Positions 28,710-37,843 of a stretch of DNA of 64,000 nt are shown one piece after another. Made by a program: the position numbers and the translations under genes. Below the pieces are notes generated by a model, which was not told where the DNA came from, searched no databases, and was given only the letters and a program-made list of their open reading frames with translations. The DNA is from Siminovitchia fordii DSM 16014 = CIP 108821. GTDB lineage: Bacteria > Bacillota > Bacilli > Bacillales > Bacillaceae_C. Position 1 is the stretch's first letter, and each line of letters starts with the position of its first letter. Location: contig NZ_KB894693.1 in the NCBI RefSeq assembly GCF_000374565.1, forward strand, positions 88,281 to 152,280, read 5' to 3'.

Positions 28710-30089
28710 TTAAAGTGTTTTTTCAAAAGATGTTAAAGCATCATCAACAATGTTGATAATTTCTTCCACTTCTTGCTTATTAATGATCAACGGTGGAGCG
28801 ATGGCTACAATATTTACTTGATGCTCAAAATCAGCAGCTCTCAAAATCAATTTATTATCAAAGCAATGATCTACTACGTAGCGTGCCGCTCTAATCGATT
28901 GTTCGAACGGAGTTTCAGTATCCGGATCCTGCATCAATTCAAATCCGGCCAATAATCCAACCGCTCTTGTTTTTGCGAGATGACGGTGGTTTTCCTCCAG
29001 GTATTTGAATCCTTTTTTCAATTCCTTTTCCATCTCGTTTACATTCTGTAAAATGTTGTTCTTTTCAAGGAAATCCAATGTTGCCAATCCGACAGCACAA
29101 GCTGTGGGGTGTCCACTGTAAGTAAATCCGTGTCCAAGTATTTGATCATATTGGACCAGTGTATCTCTAATTTCTTTATTTAACAGAACTGCTCCCAATT
29201 GTGCATAACCGCTTGTGATTCCTTTGGCAACACACATTACATCAGGTACAACATCCCAATTTTCGACACCAAACATTTTTCCGGTTCTGCCGAATCCGCA
29301 AATCACTTCATCCGCAATAAAGAGGATATTGTTTTCTTCACACAACTTTTTGACTGCTTGCAAATAGCCTTCTGGCGGAACATGAACTCCACCTGCCCCC
29401 TGAACAGGTTCCATTATTACGGCTGCAATCTGATCCGCGCCCGTTTTTTCTATCATACTTCTAATACTTTCATCATAATCAGGGGCAGTTTTGTCACCAA
29501 GCTCACAATTCGTCAAATGCGGTTTAGCATGAAGGATATCCATATCCTTTGAGCCGGAGAAGTTATGGAATCCTATGATTCCGGTCGCAGACCCGGTGGA
29601 AATCGTAGCACCATGATAGCCGCGTTTTAAAGAGATGATCTTTTTCTTATCAGACAAGCCTTTCATGTCCCAGTAATGCCTTACCAGCTTAAATGCAGTT
29701 TCATTGGACTCGGATCCGCCTGATGTGAAGAACACTGCACTTAAATCCCCTGGAGCCACAGAAACAACCTTTTCTGCTAATCGGATAGCGTTTTCATTTG
29801 AATAGCCGTAAAAAGAAGAACAGTATGGAAGTCTATTCAATTGCTCATATGCGGCGTCCGCAAGTTCTTTTTGACCATATCCCAGATTTACATTCCATAA
29901 CATGGATACCCCGTCTATATATTCATTTCCATTTACATCTTTTACCCGGATTCCTTTACCTTCAGAGAAGATAATCTTCGGTCCGTTTTCTATGAAGTCC
30001 TTGGGAACGGTTGTTGGATGGATAAAATATTCTTTATCTATTTTGCTGAGGTTATCAATATTGGTATTTTGTTTTACGATATTTGTCAT
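28710..30089 (-). CDS. Class III pyridoxal-phosphate aminotransferase
   Basis: A 459-residue fold type I enzyme of the omega-amino acid:pyruvate group. It shows the motif SGGSESNETAFK, LKRGYHGAT, the PLP aspartate region FIADEVICGFGRTGKMF, and the PLP lysine in CVAKGITSGYAQLGAV. It should move an amino group from an amine, beta-alanine or a related omega-amino acid to pyruvate or another keto acid. It probably feeds the aldehyde dehydrogenase 57 bp downstream. Confidence 0.86.
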   Translation of the reverse strand: MTNIVKQNTNIDNLSKIDKEYFIHPTTVPKDFIENGPKIIFSEGKGIRVKDVNGNEYIDGVSMLWNVNLGYGQKELADAAYEQLNRLPYCSSFYGYSNENAIRLAEKVVSVAPGDLSAVFFTSGGSESNETAFKLVRHYWDMKGLSDKKKIISLKRGYHGATISTGSATGIIGFHNFSGSKDMDILHAKPHLTNCELGDKTAPDYDESIRSMIEKTGADQIAAVIMEPVQGAGGVHVPPEGYLQAVKKLCEENNILFIADEVICGFGRTGKMFGVENWDVVPDVMCVAKGITSGYAQLGAVLLNKEIRDTLVQYDQILGHGFTYSGHPTACAVGLATLDFLEKNNILQNVNEMEKELKKGFKYLEENHRHLAKTRAVGLLAGFELMQDPDTETPFEQSIRAARYVVDHCFDNKLILRAADFEHQVNIVAIAPPLIINKQEVEEIINIVDDALTSFEKTL

Positions 30090-30187
30090 TTAGTACTACC
30101 TCCTAAAGATCAAGTAATTGATTTTTTCAGGTCTGAAATTTTGCTGACTCTAAAAAATTTCACCTCCTTAAAAAGGTTACAAGGCTA

Positions 30188-31588
30188 TCAAACTATGTTA
30201 CTTACATTTTCACTATCTTCATCCAATTCCGCCGTCAACTCTTCAAGCGGGGTTGTTTCAAAGAGAGGTTTTTTCATTACAAACTTGACCCAGATGGCAG
30301 AATAAATAATAGTCAACGCTAAAAACAACAACGAATATTTATAAATTTCCCCTTGTATAACAGGGTCAGGGTGCATATTAAACAGTACGTAGATCATCCC
30401 CATAATTCCTATCACTTGAAAGGTTATACCCAATGGGGATTTAAATGACCTTCTGGCATTTGGATACTTGATACGCAAAATGATTACATCCACATGGGCA
30501 ATAATATAGGTAACTACCCAGCAGAAGCATCCTGCCAAAATAAATGTCACGATCGTTTCACCAGTGGTTATTCCCATCAGCAAAAATATAACGAAAAGCA
30601 TGCACAGTGTGATAATAGCAGCATATGGAGTACCGAAACGGCTTGTCTTCCCAAATATTTTTGGCAGCTGTCCATTTAACCCCATTCCGTAAAGCATCCG
30701 AGAGATAGAACAAATCAAGGTGTTTAGTGTACTTGTGGTCGCAATGATAGCAACAAGTCCCATCCATGTTTGTCCAGGCCTTCCCAGCATGGCGCTTGCA
30801 AAGTCAACATGTGGTGATGCAGACTCTGCCAAAGTTCCCAATGGAACGTATTTAACTGAAGCAAGTCCAAAAAGGATATCTGCGATCAATATTACAAATA
30901 GACTTAACCCCATTGCCAATGGTATATAAATTTTTGGTTTTTTAATTTCTTCAGCAAGAGGTGTAACAAATTCAACCCCTATAAATAACCAAATGGCCAA
31001 GGCTGTCAATCCAAATACTCCCCATCCCATTTCATTGAATTTAAAGGATGTTTCCACCGGTTCTCCGGATACTCCTGTGCCGGTCAATCCCATAATTCCA
31101 AGGACAATTGTTGAACCTATTAAAATCATTGTCAGTACAATTTGGGTCCAACTGTAGGCTCTGATTCCCAAAATATTGATTACACCTAACAGTGCCGTAA
31201 TTGCGATGGATACCACTGTTGGATGCAGCCACGGAGCAAATACATCAGTAAATATTATCCCTGCAATCCCGGCTTCTGCACTTCCGGAAAAAATTGTTAC
31301 AAGCACGTAGCCGCTGATGACAGATATCATACCTATAAACCGCCCCATGGCTGGAAGTGTGTAATGGTTTATTCCTCCGGCAACAGGAATCATGCCTGAT
31401 AACTCAGCAAAAGAAAAGACCACAAAAAGATTTAAAATCAAAGCTGCAAACATCGCTATGATAAAACCTTTTCCACCAGCACCAAACCCTTGTCCCAAGG
31501 AAACAAGTGCACTCGAGCTGACTACAATTCCCACACCAGTTGCTACTGCAGCTCCAAGTCCTAATGTTCTATTTAACTGTTGACTCAT
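30188..31588 (-). CDS. APC-superfamily amino acid permease
   Basis: A 466-residue protein with about 12 membrane segments, starting with LGLGAAVATGVGIVVSSSAL and containing FVTPLAEEIKKPK, typical of APC transporters. It precedes the aminotransferase and aldehyde dehydrogenase genes on the same strand. Its promoter at 31815-31843 carries the same 15-bp element as the flavin reductase promoter, so both clusters are likely coregulated. Confidence 0.83.
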   Translation of the reverse strand: MSQQLNRTLGLGAAVATGVGIVVSSSALVSLGQGFGAGGKGFIIAMFAALILNLFVVFSFAELSGMIPVAGGINHYTLPAMGRFIGMISVISGYVLVTIFSGSAEAGIAGIIFTDVFAPWLHPTVVSIAITALLGVINILGIRAYSWTQIVLTMILIGSTIVLGIMGLTGTGVSGEPVETSFKFNEMGWGVFGLTALAIWLFIGVEFVTPLAEEIKKPKIYIPLAMGLSLFVILIADILFGLASVKYVPLGTLAESASPHVDFASAMLGRPGQTWMGLVAIIATTSTLNTLICSISRMLYGMGLNGQLPKIFGKTSRFGTPYAAIITLCMLFVIFLLMGITTGETIVTFILAGCFCWVVTYIIAHVDVIILRIKYPNARRSFKSPLGITFQVIGIMGMIYVLFNMHPDPVIQGEIYKYSLLFLALTIIYSAIWVKFVMKKPLFETTPLEELTAELDEDSENVSNIV

Positions 31589-31802
31589 AAATAACGGTAC
31601 CCCCCGTTTTTCTCAAATAGCAAAACTGCTCTCTCATGGAATTTATCGCCGATTCTCTTATGGTGGGTACATTTTTATGCCTGCTGGCCATTCCATTTAA
31701 ACCATTTGATATCGCTTCCAAATCCGAACAAAGGTGCACTTTACTTTTGATTTGAATGTTTTCCCTTTTTATCACCACTCATTTCGGAAATTATCCATAT
31801 GT

Positions 31803-31843
31803 ATTCTTAAATAGAATCTAAATCATCGTCATTTATTTGTCAA
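31803..31843 (-). promoter_or_regulatory. Promoter and candidate operator of the APC permease operon
   Basis: Minus strand: TTGACA (31838-31843), 17-bp spacer and TAGATT (31815-31820). Overlapping the downstream edge of the -10 is ATTCTATTTAAGAAT (31803-31817), an inverted repeat with 5-bp arms. The same element occurs at the same place in the promoter at 37857-37885. The rest of the 306-bp gap (31589-31894) shows no convincing gene. Confidence 0.65.
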
Positions 31844-31894
31844 TATTTAAAATAGTTTTTCTTTTTAAATTTCTACATTTTTATTCTTTTATCA

Positions 31895-33151
31895 TTACAG
31901 GTTTGTTTTTTCTGCAAAAATCTTGTCGATATTTATAATCCCATGCAACAGAAGGTTGGCAGCTTTCTCTATATCTTCTGGCGTGCTATATTCCTCCGGA
32001 CAATGGCTTTTTCCATCAATACTTTTTACAAAAATCATGCATGCTTTGGAGATGGAGGCCATATGTGCTGCATCATGGACAGCCATGCTTGGAAATCTTA
32101 TAAATGGCTCTGACATATCTCTGGCTGTTTTCTCTAATATCGATACGATCTCTCCATCCATCCTTAACGGGGCTTGTTTAACCATCAGATCCTTCTCAAA
32201 CCTTACTTTTCTTTTTTCAACAATTTGATTCCATTTGTTATCTATCAGTTGAATCACTTTATCCATGCGCCACTGGTTTTCACTTCTGATTTCCAAGACA
32301 AAATTCACTTCGCCTGGAACAATGTTCACAGCGTTGGGATAAACGAATAATTGACCAATTGTTCCAACCAGGTCTGTCTCGTCTTCATTACAAATTGATT
32401 CTGCTGCTAAAATCATTTCTGATGCTGCACTTAGGGCATCGAACCGATGATTCATCATCGTTGTTCCCGAATGGTTCGCCTCTCCTTTTACTTGCACCAT
32501 CGTCCGGTAAACCCCTACCATATCTTCAACAATTCCGACAGCAAGGTTCTTTGCTTCCAACCTTTTTCCCTGTTCTATATGAACTTCAACATAAGCTTTT
32601 TTTTCTTTCCGGGCTTTACTTAATTTATTTAATTCTCCTATTTCACCGCCGGCCAACTTGACGGCATCCCTCAAAAAAACTCCCTGGGAATCACTGACTT
32701 GATTTAAATCCTCTACCCCCAGCTTTCCCGCGAATGTTTTACTTCCCAAGGTTGATAAACCAAAATCGTTCGACTCTTCCGCTGTAAATGAAACTATTTC
32801 AAGGTCATGCGCAAGAGTAACTTTGTTTTCTATCAATGTTTGAATAACTTCTTTCGCTATGAGTACCCCCACAGCACCATCGTATTTTCCACCATTAGGT
32901 ACTGTGTCCAAATGTGACCCAATGACGATGCTCCCACTCTCATTAGAGTGACCTTCCCATTTTCCCCATATGTTTGCTATCGGATCTATTGTAACTGTTA
33001 GACCCATCTTTTCTAATTCATTTGTAAACAACTTCCGTACTTCTATATCCGCCTTAGAAAAACTTGGTCTTGTAATCCCACCCATAATATCTTTTCCATA
33101 TTGGCCGTATCTTTCAATATCATCTAACAGTCTTTGACGGTTAATCTTCAT
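31895..33151 (-). CDS. M20-family N-carbamoyl amino acid / allantoate amidohydrolase
   Basis: A Zn-dependent hydrolase of about 418 residues in the hydantoinase/carbamoylase group (beta-ureidopropionase, N-carbamoyl-L-amino acid hydrolase, allantoate amidohydrolase). Motifs are IGSHLDTVPNGGKYDG, FTAEESNDFG, HIEQGKRLEA and the late SMAVHDAAHMA. The start at ATG 33151 follows GGCGGAGG; a longer frame has no site. In this operon it probably removes a carbamoyl group from a ring-opened product. The exact substrate is open. Confidence 0.83.
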   Translation of the reverse strand: MKINRQRLLDDIERYGQYGKDIMGGITRPSFSKADIEVRKLFTNELEKMGLTVTIDPIANIWGKWEGHSNESGSIVIGSHLDTVPNGGKYDGAVGVLIAKEVIQTLIENKVTLAHDLEIVSFTAEESNDFGLSTLGSKTFAGKLGVEDLNQVSDSQGVFLRDAVKLAGGEIGELNKLSKARKEKKAYVEVHIEQGKRLEAKNLAVGIVEDMVGVYRTMVQVKGEANHSGTTMMNHRFDALSAASEMILAAESICNEDETDLVGTIGQLFVYPNAVNIVPGEVNFVLEIRSENQWRMDKVIQLIDNKWNQIVEKRKVRFEKDLMVKQAPLRMDGEIVSILEKTARDMSEPFIRFPSMAVHDAAHMASISKACMIFVKSIDGKSHCPEEYSTPEDIEKAANLLLHGIINIDKIFAEKTNL

Positions 33152-33197
33152 TCTCAAACCTCCGCCCAAAAGATCTTGTAACTTCAATAAGATGGGT

Positions 33198-33884
33198 TTA
33201 CTGATCCCCTAAAACTCCATAGGATGGGGCTGCCTCTGGAGTAACTGCCCTGATCCTGTAATCTTCAGCTTGTGGTCCATATATCTCCCAAAGCTTTTTC
33301 AAATCTTCAAGAGGATTGTCGCTGTAATCTACTCTAAGATCGACATAAGGGAATGAATCATCCTTATAGATTAAAAGACCAATGGATCGTTCCTGATCTA
33401 ATTCGCCGCCCATTTGAAAGCCTTTTTCAATCGCTAAAATCAGTCTTTCAGTAAAAGGAAGCCCTTCCGTCTCTAGAAACTTCCGCCCCATTTTCTCAGG
33501 AATACTCGGATCACTCAGAAGGTTTCCAATACTTGCAACGTTATGATCTCTGAATTCCCCATGAACCCCCAGTGCCTTTTTTCCGGTAAAAACCGCTGAA
33601 TTGCCTTCTGCATCAACGATAGCCAACTGACGGTACTCTGGAAATGGTGTAGACTCCTTCATTGCTTGTAAAGCATTTTGGGCGCCTAATCCATGCTCCA
33701 AAACTGTCAAGCCAATATTTGCTAATCTTGGATCCGTTACATTTTGAGTTAAAATAGCCCCAACGCCTTGTTTTGCCCAAGGACAACGGGCACCAACAGA
33801 TGGGCTGCTTGACGTTACAACAACTCCCAACGCTCCTGTTTCTGAACACCTTCCGGCTACAGAGAATGTATTGGTGATCTTCAT
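33198..33884 (-). CDS. DUF1028 family protein
   Basis: A 228-residue protein of the DUF1028 family (Ntn-hydrolase-like fold), recognisable by NTFSVAGRCSETGALGVVVTSSSP (residues 4-27), VGARCPWAKQGVGAILTQ and NVASIGNLL. The biochemical role of the family is not established, but members often lie beside amidohydrolases and Rid proteins in nitrogen catabolic clusters, as here. GGGAGATATC lies before the start. Confidence 0.8.
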   Translation of the reverse strand: MKITNTFSVAGRCSETGALGVVVTSSSPSVGARCPWAKQGVGAILTQNVTDPRLANIGLTVLEHGLGAQNALQAMKESTPFPEYRQLAIVDAEGNSAVFTGKKALGVHGEFRDHNVASIGNLLSDPSIPEKMGRKFLETEGLPFTERLILAIEKGFQMGGELDQERSIGLLIYKDDSFPYVDLRVDYSDNPLEDLKKLWEIYGPQAEDYRIRAVTPEAAPSYGVLGDQ

Positions 33885-33948
33885 TTGATATCTCCCTTCC
33901 CTTTGTTGATTAATCAGACGGGAACCTCCCGCCTGATCCGATTATTTT

Positions 33949-34401
33949 TTACTCACTTACTACTGCCTCAACATCAATCTCCATTAACATTTCCGGCAAT
34001 GCAAACCCGCTTACAATCAACCCAGTACTGCAAGGATAGACATCCTTAAAATGTTTGGCGATGACCGGGTAAACTTTACTGCGATCTTCCCGGTTCAGTA
34101 TATAAACAGTGATCTTACATATATCCTTCACCGATCCGCCTGCTTCTTCCAACAATTGCTTAACGCATTTACAGGCCATTTCTGCCTGTGTCTCAACATC
34201 CCCTTCTCCGTGGAAGTTTCCATCCAGATCAAATCCTGTCTGCCCGCGTAAGAATATTCTATTCCCGGCACGAACAGCCATACTGAATTCATTATCGATA
34301 TGATGTTCCGGTTCTCCTAATTCTGATGGATAAAAATTTTTCGTTTTAAATTTTCTGAACCTCTTAATATCAACCTTTTTAATTTCTCCAAATACTGACA
34401 T
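33949..34401 (-). CDS. Rid (YjgF/RidA superfamily) protein, atypical subgroup
   Basis: A 150-residue Rid-fold protein (FLRGQTGFDLDG, ICKITVYILNRED, CSTGLIVSGFALPEMLMEIDVEA). Canonical RidA carries an Arg in the PARS segment before the last strands that binds the imine substrate's carboxylate; here the segment reads YPCSTGLI, so that Arg is absent. This suggests one of the non-canonical Rid groups, whose role may differ from enamine deamination. Located between the FAD synthetase-like gene and DUF1028. Confidence 0.8.
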   Translation of the reverse strand: MSVFGEIKKVDIKRFRKFKTKNFYPSELGEPEHHIDNEFSMAVRAGNRIFLRGQTGFDLDGNFHGEGDVETQAEMACKCVKQLLEEAGGSVKDICKITVYILNREDRSKVYPVIAKHFKDVYPCSTGLIVSGFALPEMLMEIDVEAVVSE

Positions 34402-34440
34402 TACGACTTCTCCTCCTAATAAATAGTTAGTTTTATATAT

Positions 34441-35001
34441 TTATTGAGCGGATGAAAAAGAAGTTTCCTTCAACCAGCTCCAGTTTAAAAGGTTATATGC
34501 TTCATGTATCTTTCCTTGTGCAAATAAATTACGGATCCTCGTTGATGATATGACTTTTCCTTCTGTACACTTGACAGGTTCCAAAATGGATACCTTAAAA
34601 TGCTTTCCCAAAGTATTAATATCTCCCTCTCTATTTCTGCCAAACCGAAAGTCATGACCTTCAAAGATCTCCCGAGGATTCAACTTTGTCAACTCCTCTA
34701 GAAAAGCTTCTGTACCTTGTGTCATGAATTTTGCATTGAATGGGGTGATAATCGTATGGTCAACCCCCATTCTTTCTAACATGGTTAATTTCTCATCCAA
34801 TGGTGTTAATAACATTGCACGTTGAAAAAATACTTTTGGGGGCGGGTCAAATGTATAGACTACCAATGGAACTTCCATCTCCCTGGCTCTTCTCCTGGCA
34901 TGAAGGATAAGTGTTTGGTGACCTTTATGCAGTCCGTCAAGAGCCCCAATAGTAAGGATGCACTCAGGCAGTTGCAAGCTGTTCAATTTATGAGTCTGCA
35001 T
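34441..35001 (-). CDS. Stand-alone FAD synthetase (RibF N-terminal domain)
   Basis: A 186-residue nucleotidyltransferase with the ALDGLHKGH motif (HxGH type), FDPPPKVFF and ISSTRIRNLF, as in the adenylyltransferase half of RibF. The riboflavin kinase half is missing, so the protein would convert FMN to FAD. The start at ATG 35001 follows AGGGGGC. It lies directly after a flavin-dependent monooxygenase gene, so it may supply FAD for that two-component system. Confidence 0.82.
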   Translation of the reverse strand: MQTHKLNSLQLPECILTIGALDGLHKGHQTLILHARRRAREMEVPLVVYTFDPPPKVFFQRAMLLTPLDEKLTMLERMGVDHTIITPFNAKFMTQGTEAFLEELTKLNPREIFEGHDFRFGRNREGDINTLGKHFKVSILEPVKCTEGKVISSTRIRNLFAQGKIHEAYNLLNWSWLKETSFSSAQ

Positions 35002-35054
35002 AGAAAAGCCCCCTATCATGTATTTCAAGTATCACATTCCCTGAATGTATCCAT

Positions 35055-36512
35055 TTAGCTTTTAACCAGGTCCGAACTTAAGTTAGCTGCTTTAATGACC
35101 AGTTCGCGATGTGGCGTCAAGTCATAGTTTTTGAATGCTGCTGCTGACTGTGCAAATGGCGGGCTTTGAGCAAAGAGTTCAAATGTTATCTGGTGGCCAG
35201 CCAATGAGGAATTTAATAAATCTCTAGCGAAGTATAGTAGTTTTGCTCTTTCTTCAGCGCTCCATTTACCTACCGAGTAATATCTGTAGATGTGATCCTT
35301 GATTTTTGGATCTCGCATTGTTGCCATATCAGGTGTTACTGCCAATTGCCCCCCCACTAATTCACGAGCTAAATGCGCCATTGCCGGGAAGTGCTTCAAG
35401 GCATAAATCCTTCCCGTATATAATAGAGATTGATTCGGCATCATTAGACCTCCGGCCGTTTCCTGTGCCTCTGCAACAGCAGCAGTTAGATGTGCATTGA
35501 TTGTTTCACGGTAACTTATCAGCTCAGTGAGTTTTTCCTGAACAGAAGGAATTTTAGTTAAACCGGTCTGCTCTACATTCAACAACGCTACTCCTATTAG
35601 GTAATCGGCTCTTTTCAATATACGTAATACATAATTAAATGCAGAATAACGATGAACCGTTTCCCTAATATACTTGGCAGACTCCAAGGATCGATGAAAC
35701 AGCACGTTTTCCCAAGGAATTAAAACATCATCGAAAATGAGCAGAGTATCAATCTCTTCAAATTTCGAGGAAATCGGGTAGTTTTCCGGGTCTTTTCCTG
35801 CCCCGACAGGAGAACGGCAAATATGTTTCAGACCGGGCGCTCCCATATCGCAAATGAAACCAACAGCATAGTTTTCCATATTGACACTAGAATTAGACCA
35901 ATTGGAGATGGTTGGTTTGACAAAAGCCTGATTGGCATATGCTGCCGCTGTTTCAAATTTTGCCCCCCTTACCACAATCCCTTTCTCATTTTCATCAACA
36001 ATATGAAGAAGTGTTCCACCATCTTCTCCGTTGATTAATTTGCTTCTGTCTCCTTTAGGATCAGTGTTTGCCGAAACGTGGAACAGATCCAATCTTGCAA
36101 TGCGGTCAATATGGTTTCTAATATTCTCAGCATACGTAGGGTCAATTTCGTTCAGTCGATCTTGTGCATCATATAAAGACCACATTTCCCCAATTGTCTC
36201 GTCTCCTACACGATAAAACACTCCGCCAAGATCTTCTAAAACTGTGTCCACGTATTTACGAATTGCAGCAAGATCTTCTTTTGATTTCGGCATATGATAA
36301 CCTCGATTTATCTCATCTCCATCCGGCAGTGTTACGGTGCAAATTTCTTTATATTTTTCCTCATGATTTATGTCATACATTCGTGCCTTTACATCGATGA
36401 TTGGTTTGAAAGCGGGATGCTCCGTTATGTTGTAAACCCTTTCTCCATCAATATACACCTCTCTTCCATCATTGATTGATTCCTTATAGTCCTTACCTGT
36501 ACGCAAAGCCAT
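35055..36512 (-). CDS. HpaB-family flavin-dependent monooxygenase
   Basis: A 485-residue protein of the 4-hydroxyphenylacetate 3-monooxygenase oxygenase (HpaB/PvcC) family, with the N-terminal TGKDYKESINDGREVYIDG (residues 5-23), a central VNMENYAVGF and IFDDVLIPWENVLFHR flavin region, and the C-terminal ELVGGQLAVTP helix. It uses reduced FAD and oxygen and needs a reductase, which is encoded 31 bp upstream. Neighbouring amidohydrolase and Rid genes suggest a nitrogen heterocycle rather than a phenol as substrate; this is inference. Confidence 0.85.
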   Translation of the reverse strand: MALRTGKDYKESINDGREVYIDGERVYNITEHPAFKPIIDVKARMYDINHEEKYKEICTVTLPDGDEINRGYHMPKSKEDLAAIRKYVDTVLEDLGGVFYRVGDETIGEMWSLYDAQDRLNEIDPTYAENIRNHIDRIARLDLFHVSANTDPKGDRSKLINGEDGGTLLHIVDENEKGIVVRGAKFETAAAYANQAFVKPTISNWSNSSVNMENYAVGFICDMGAPGLKHICRSPVGAGKDPENYPISSKFEEIDTLLIFDDVLIPWENVLFHRSLESAKYIRETVHRYSAFNYVLRILKRADYLIGVALLNVEQTGLTKIPSVQEKLTELISYRETINAHLTAAVAEAQETAGGLMMPNQSLLYTGRIYALKHFPAMAHLARELVGGQLAVTPDMATMRDPKIKDHIYRYYSVGKWSAEERAKLLYFARDLLNSSLAGHQITFELFAQSPPFAQSAAAFKNYDLTPHRELVIKAANLSSDLVKS

Positions 36513-36543
36513 CTGATTGCCTCCTCTTACTATTAAAATTTAT

Positions 36544-37707
36544 TTAAATACTTCCTCCTGCATTTCCGATCAAATATTTGCCTAGCTTTTTCGCTTCTTC
36601 GGTATGCTGTTGGATGATTTTTTTGGCTTCTTCTTTATCTCCGGCTTCATAAGCAGCCAATAAAAATATGTGATCTTGAGCCAGCTTGTTCAACTCATCA
36701 TATGCCTCTCTGTTGTTAGTCTCCAGCGCCGCTCTTAAAGCACTGAACATAACAGCTTCGGCAGTCAGTCGACGGTATGATTCCAGCAGTGCTGCGTTTT
36801 GGGCCAAGGCGACAGTATAGTCATGTAAAGCTATATTGGCTTCGATATATTTATCCGGTTTCAGTTGAGAAGCGGTTTTTGGAATTGTCTCTTGTACCCG
36901 TTTTCTCAATTCTTCAAGTTCTTCTTCGGATAGTTTTCCAACTGTCTTCTCGATTGCTGCGACTTCTAAGACATTTCGTGTTTCCAGTGCATCATAGAGC
37001 ATTTCTACAGTAAGCGGAGTAACAGTATAGTCACCATCCTTAGTTCGGTTCAATAATTGTTCTCCTTCTAGCTTTGCAAGTGCATAAAGAACTGGCTGGT
37101 TGGTCATATCAAGCAAGTCGACCAAAGAATTTACAGTAATACTTTCACCGGCTGTAAACTCCCGTTCCAGAACCTTTCTTTTAATTTCACGGTAGGCCCT
37201 CTCATTGTCATATGGTTGAAAGTGTCCAAACTTTCCGCGATAGTATGCCAATGGATGTTTATCTTCTGCACCGGCATGAACTACTTCAGCCAGAAAAACT
37301 GAGTGGGTTCCTCCTGTTACCTCCTTTACTACACGACATTCTAAATGGGCTAGTGCATCATTCAGTATTGGTGCCCCCAATTTTCCGTAGGTGATTTCAA
37401 CGCCCTCAAACTTATTTGTGTTGGAGCGGGCAAATTGCAGTGCCAATTCTCCTTGTTCTGCATGAAGTATATGAACCCCAAAAACCTTTGACTTAGAAAT
37501 CGCATGACATGTACCGGTGCTTTGATTTACGCAAACCAAAAGCATTGGAGGCTCCATTGATAACGAGGTTACCGCACTGGCCGTAATACCATAATCAACT
37601 CCTTCATGTTTAGTCGTGATAATTGTGACACCGCTTGCAAAATGACCAATCACATCCCTGAATAAGACATTGTCAACAGTTGGTATCCTGTTTTTTTCAG
37701 ATATCAT
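36544..37707 (-). CDS. Flavin reductase fused to a GntR-type HTH and FCD domain
   Basis: A 387-residue fusion. Residues about 10-165 are an HpaC/RutF-type flavin reductase (GHFASGVTIITT at 21-32, YYRGKFGHF at 155-163). Residues about 171-230 look like a winged HTH (YREIKRKVLEREFTAGESI...NQPVLYALAKLEGEQLL) and 234-380 like an FCD ligand-binding domain (LYDALETRNVLEVAAIE). The reductase should supply reduced flavin to the HpaB-type enzyme. The C-terminal part may sense substrate and tune the reductase, as the MarR-like domain does in the Acinetobacter p-hydroxyphenylacetate hydroxylase reductase, or may still bind DNA. Confidence 0.82.
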   Translation of the reverse strand: MISEKNRIPTVDNVLFRDVIGHFASGVTIITTKHEGVDYGITASAVTSLSMEPPMLLVCVNQSTGTCHAISKSKVFGVHILHAEQGELALQFARSNTNKFEGVEITYGKLGAPILNDALAHLECRVVKEVTGGTHSVFLAEVVHAGAEDKHPLAYYRGKFGHFQPYDNERAYREIKRKVLEREFTAGESITVNSLVDLLDMTNQPVLYALAKLEGEQLLNRTKDGDYTVTPLTVEMLYDALETRNVLEVAAIEKTVGKLSEEELEELRKRVQETIPKTASQLKPDKYIEANIALHDYTVALAQNAALLESYRRLTAEAVMFSALRAALETNNREAYDELNKLAQDHIFLLAAYEAGDKEEAKKIIQQHTEEAKKLGKYLIGNAGGSI

Positions 37708-37733
37708 TGTATGCGTATTCCTCCTTTACTCAA

Positions 37734-37835
37734 TTAAGGAAATATTCCATTTCTATTCCTTAAATACTAAAATAAAATGCAAATTTATCATTTGCTTGTT
37801 TGTACTTTTACCATATTCATATTTACGGTAAAAGT
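37734..37835. promoter_or_regulatory. Two inverted repeats in the flavin reductase leader
   Basis: TTAAGGAA (37734-37741) with TTCCTTAA (37756-37763), and ACTTTTACC (37804-37812) with GGTAAAAGT (37827-37835). Both pairs are perfect and both have a 14-bp gap. They lie between the promoter and the start codon of the flavin reductase fusion gene and lack T runs, so they are operator candidates. Confidence 0.5.
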
Positions 37836-37843
37836 CTGTAAGT

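Noticed and set aside
31589-31660. Possible T-box, from GGGGGGTACCG before the permease
   Set aside because: The T-box core GGGTGGNACCGCG is not matched and no specifier stem or terminator was found.
31569-31778. 69-codon frame upstream of the APC permease
   Set aside because: No ribosome binding site seen; the stretch is more likely untranslated leader.
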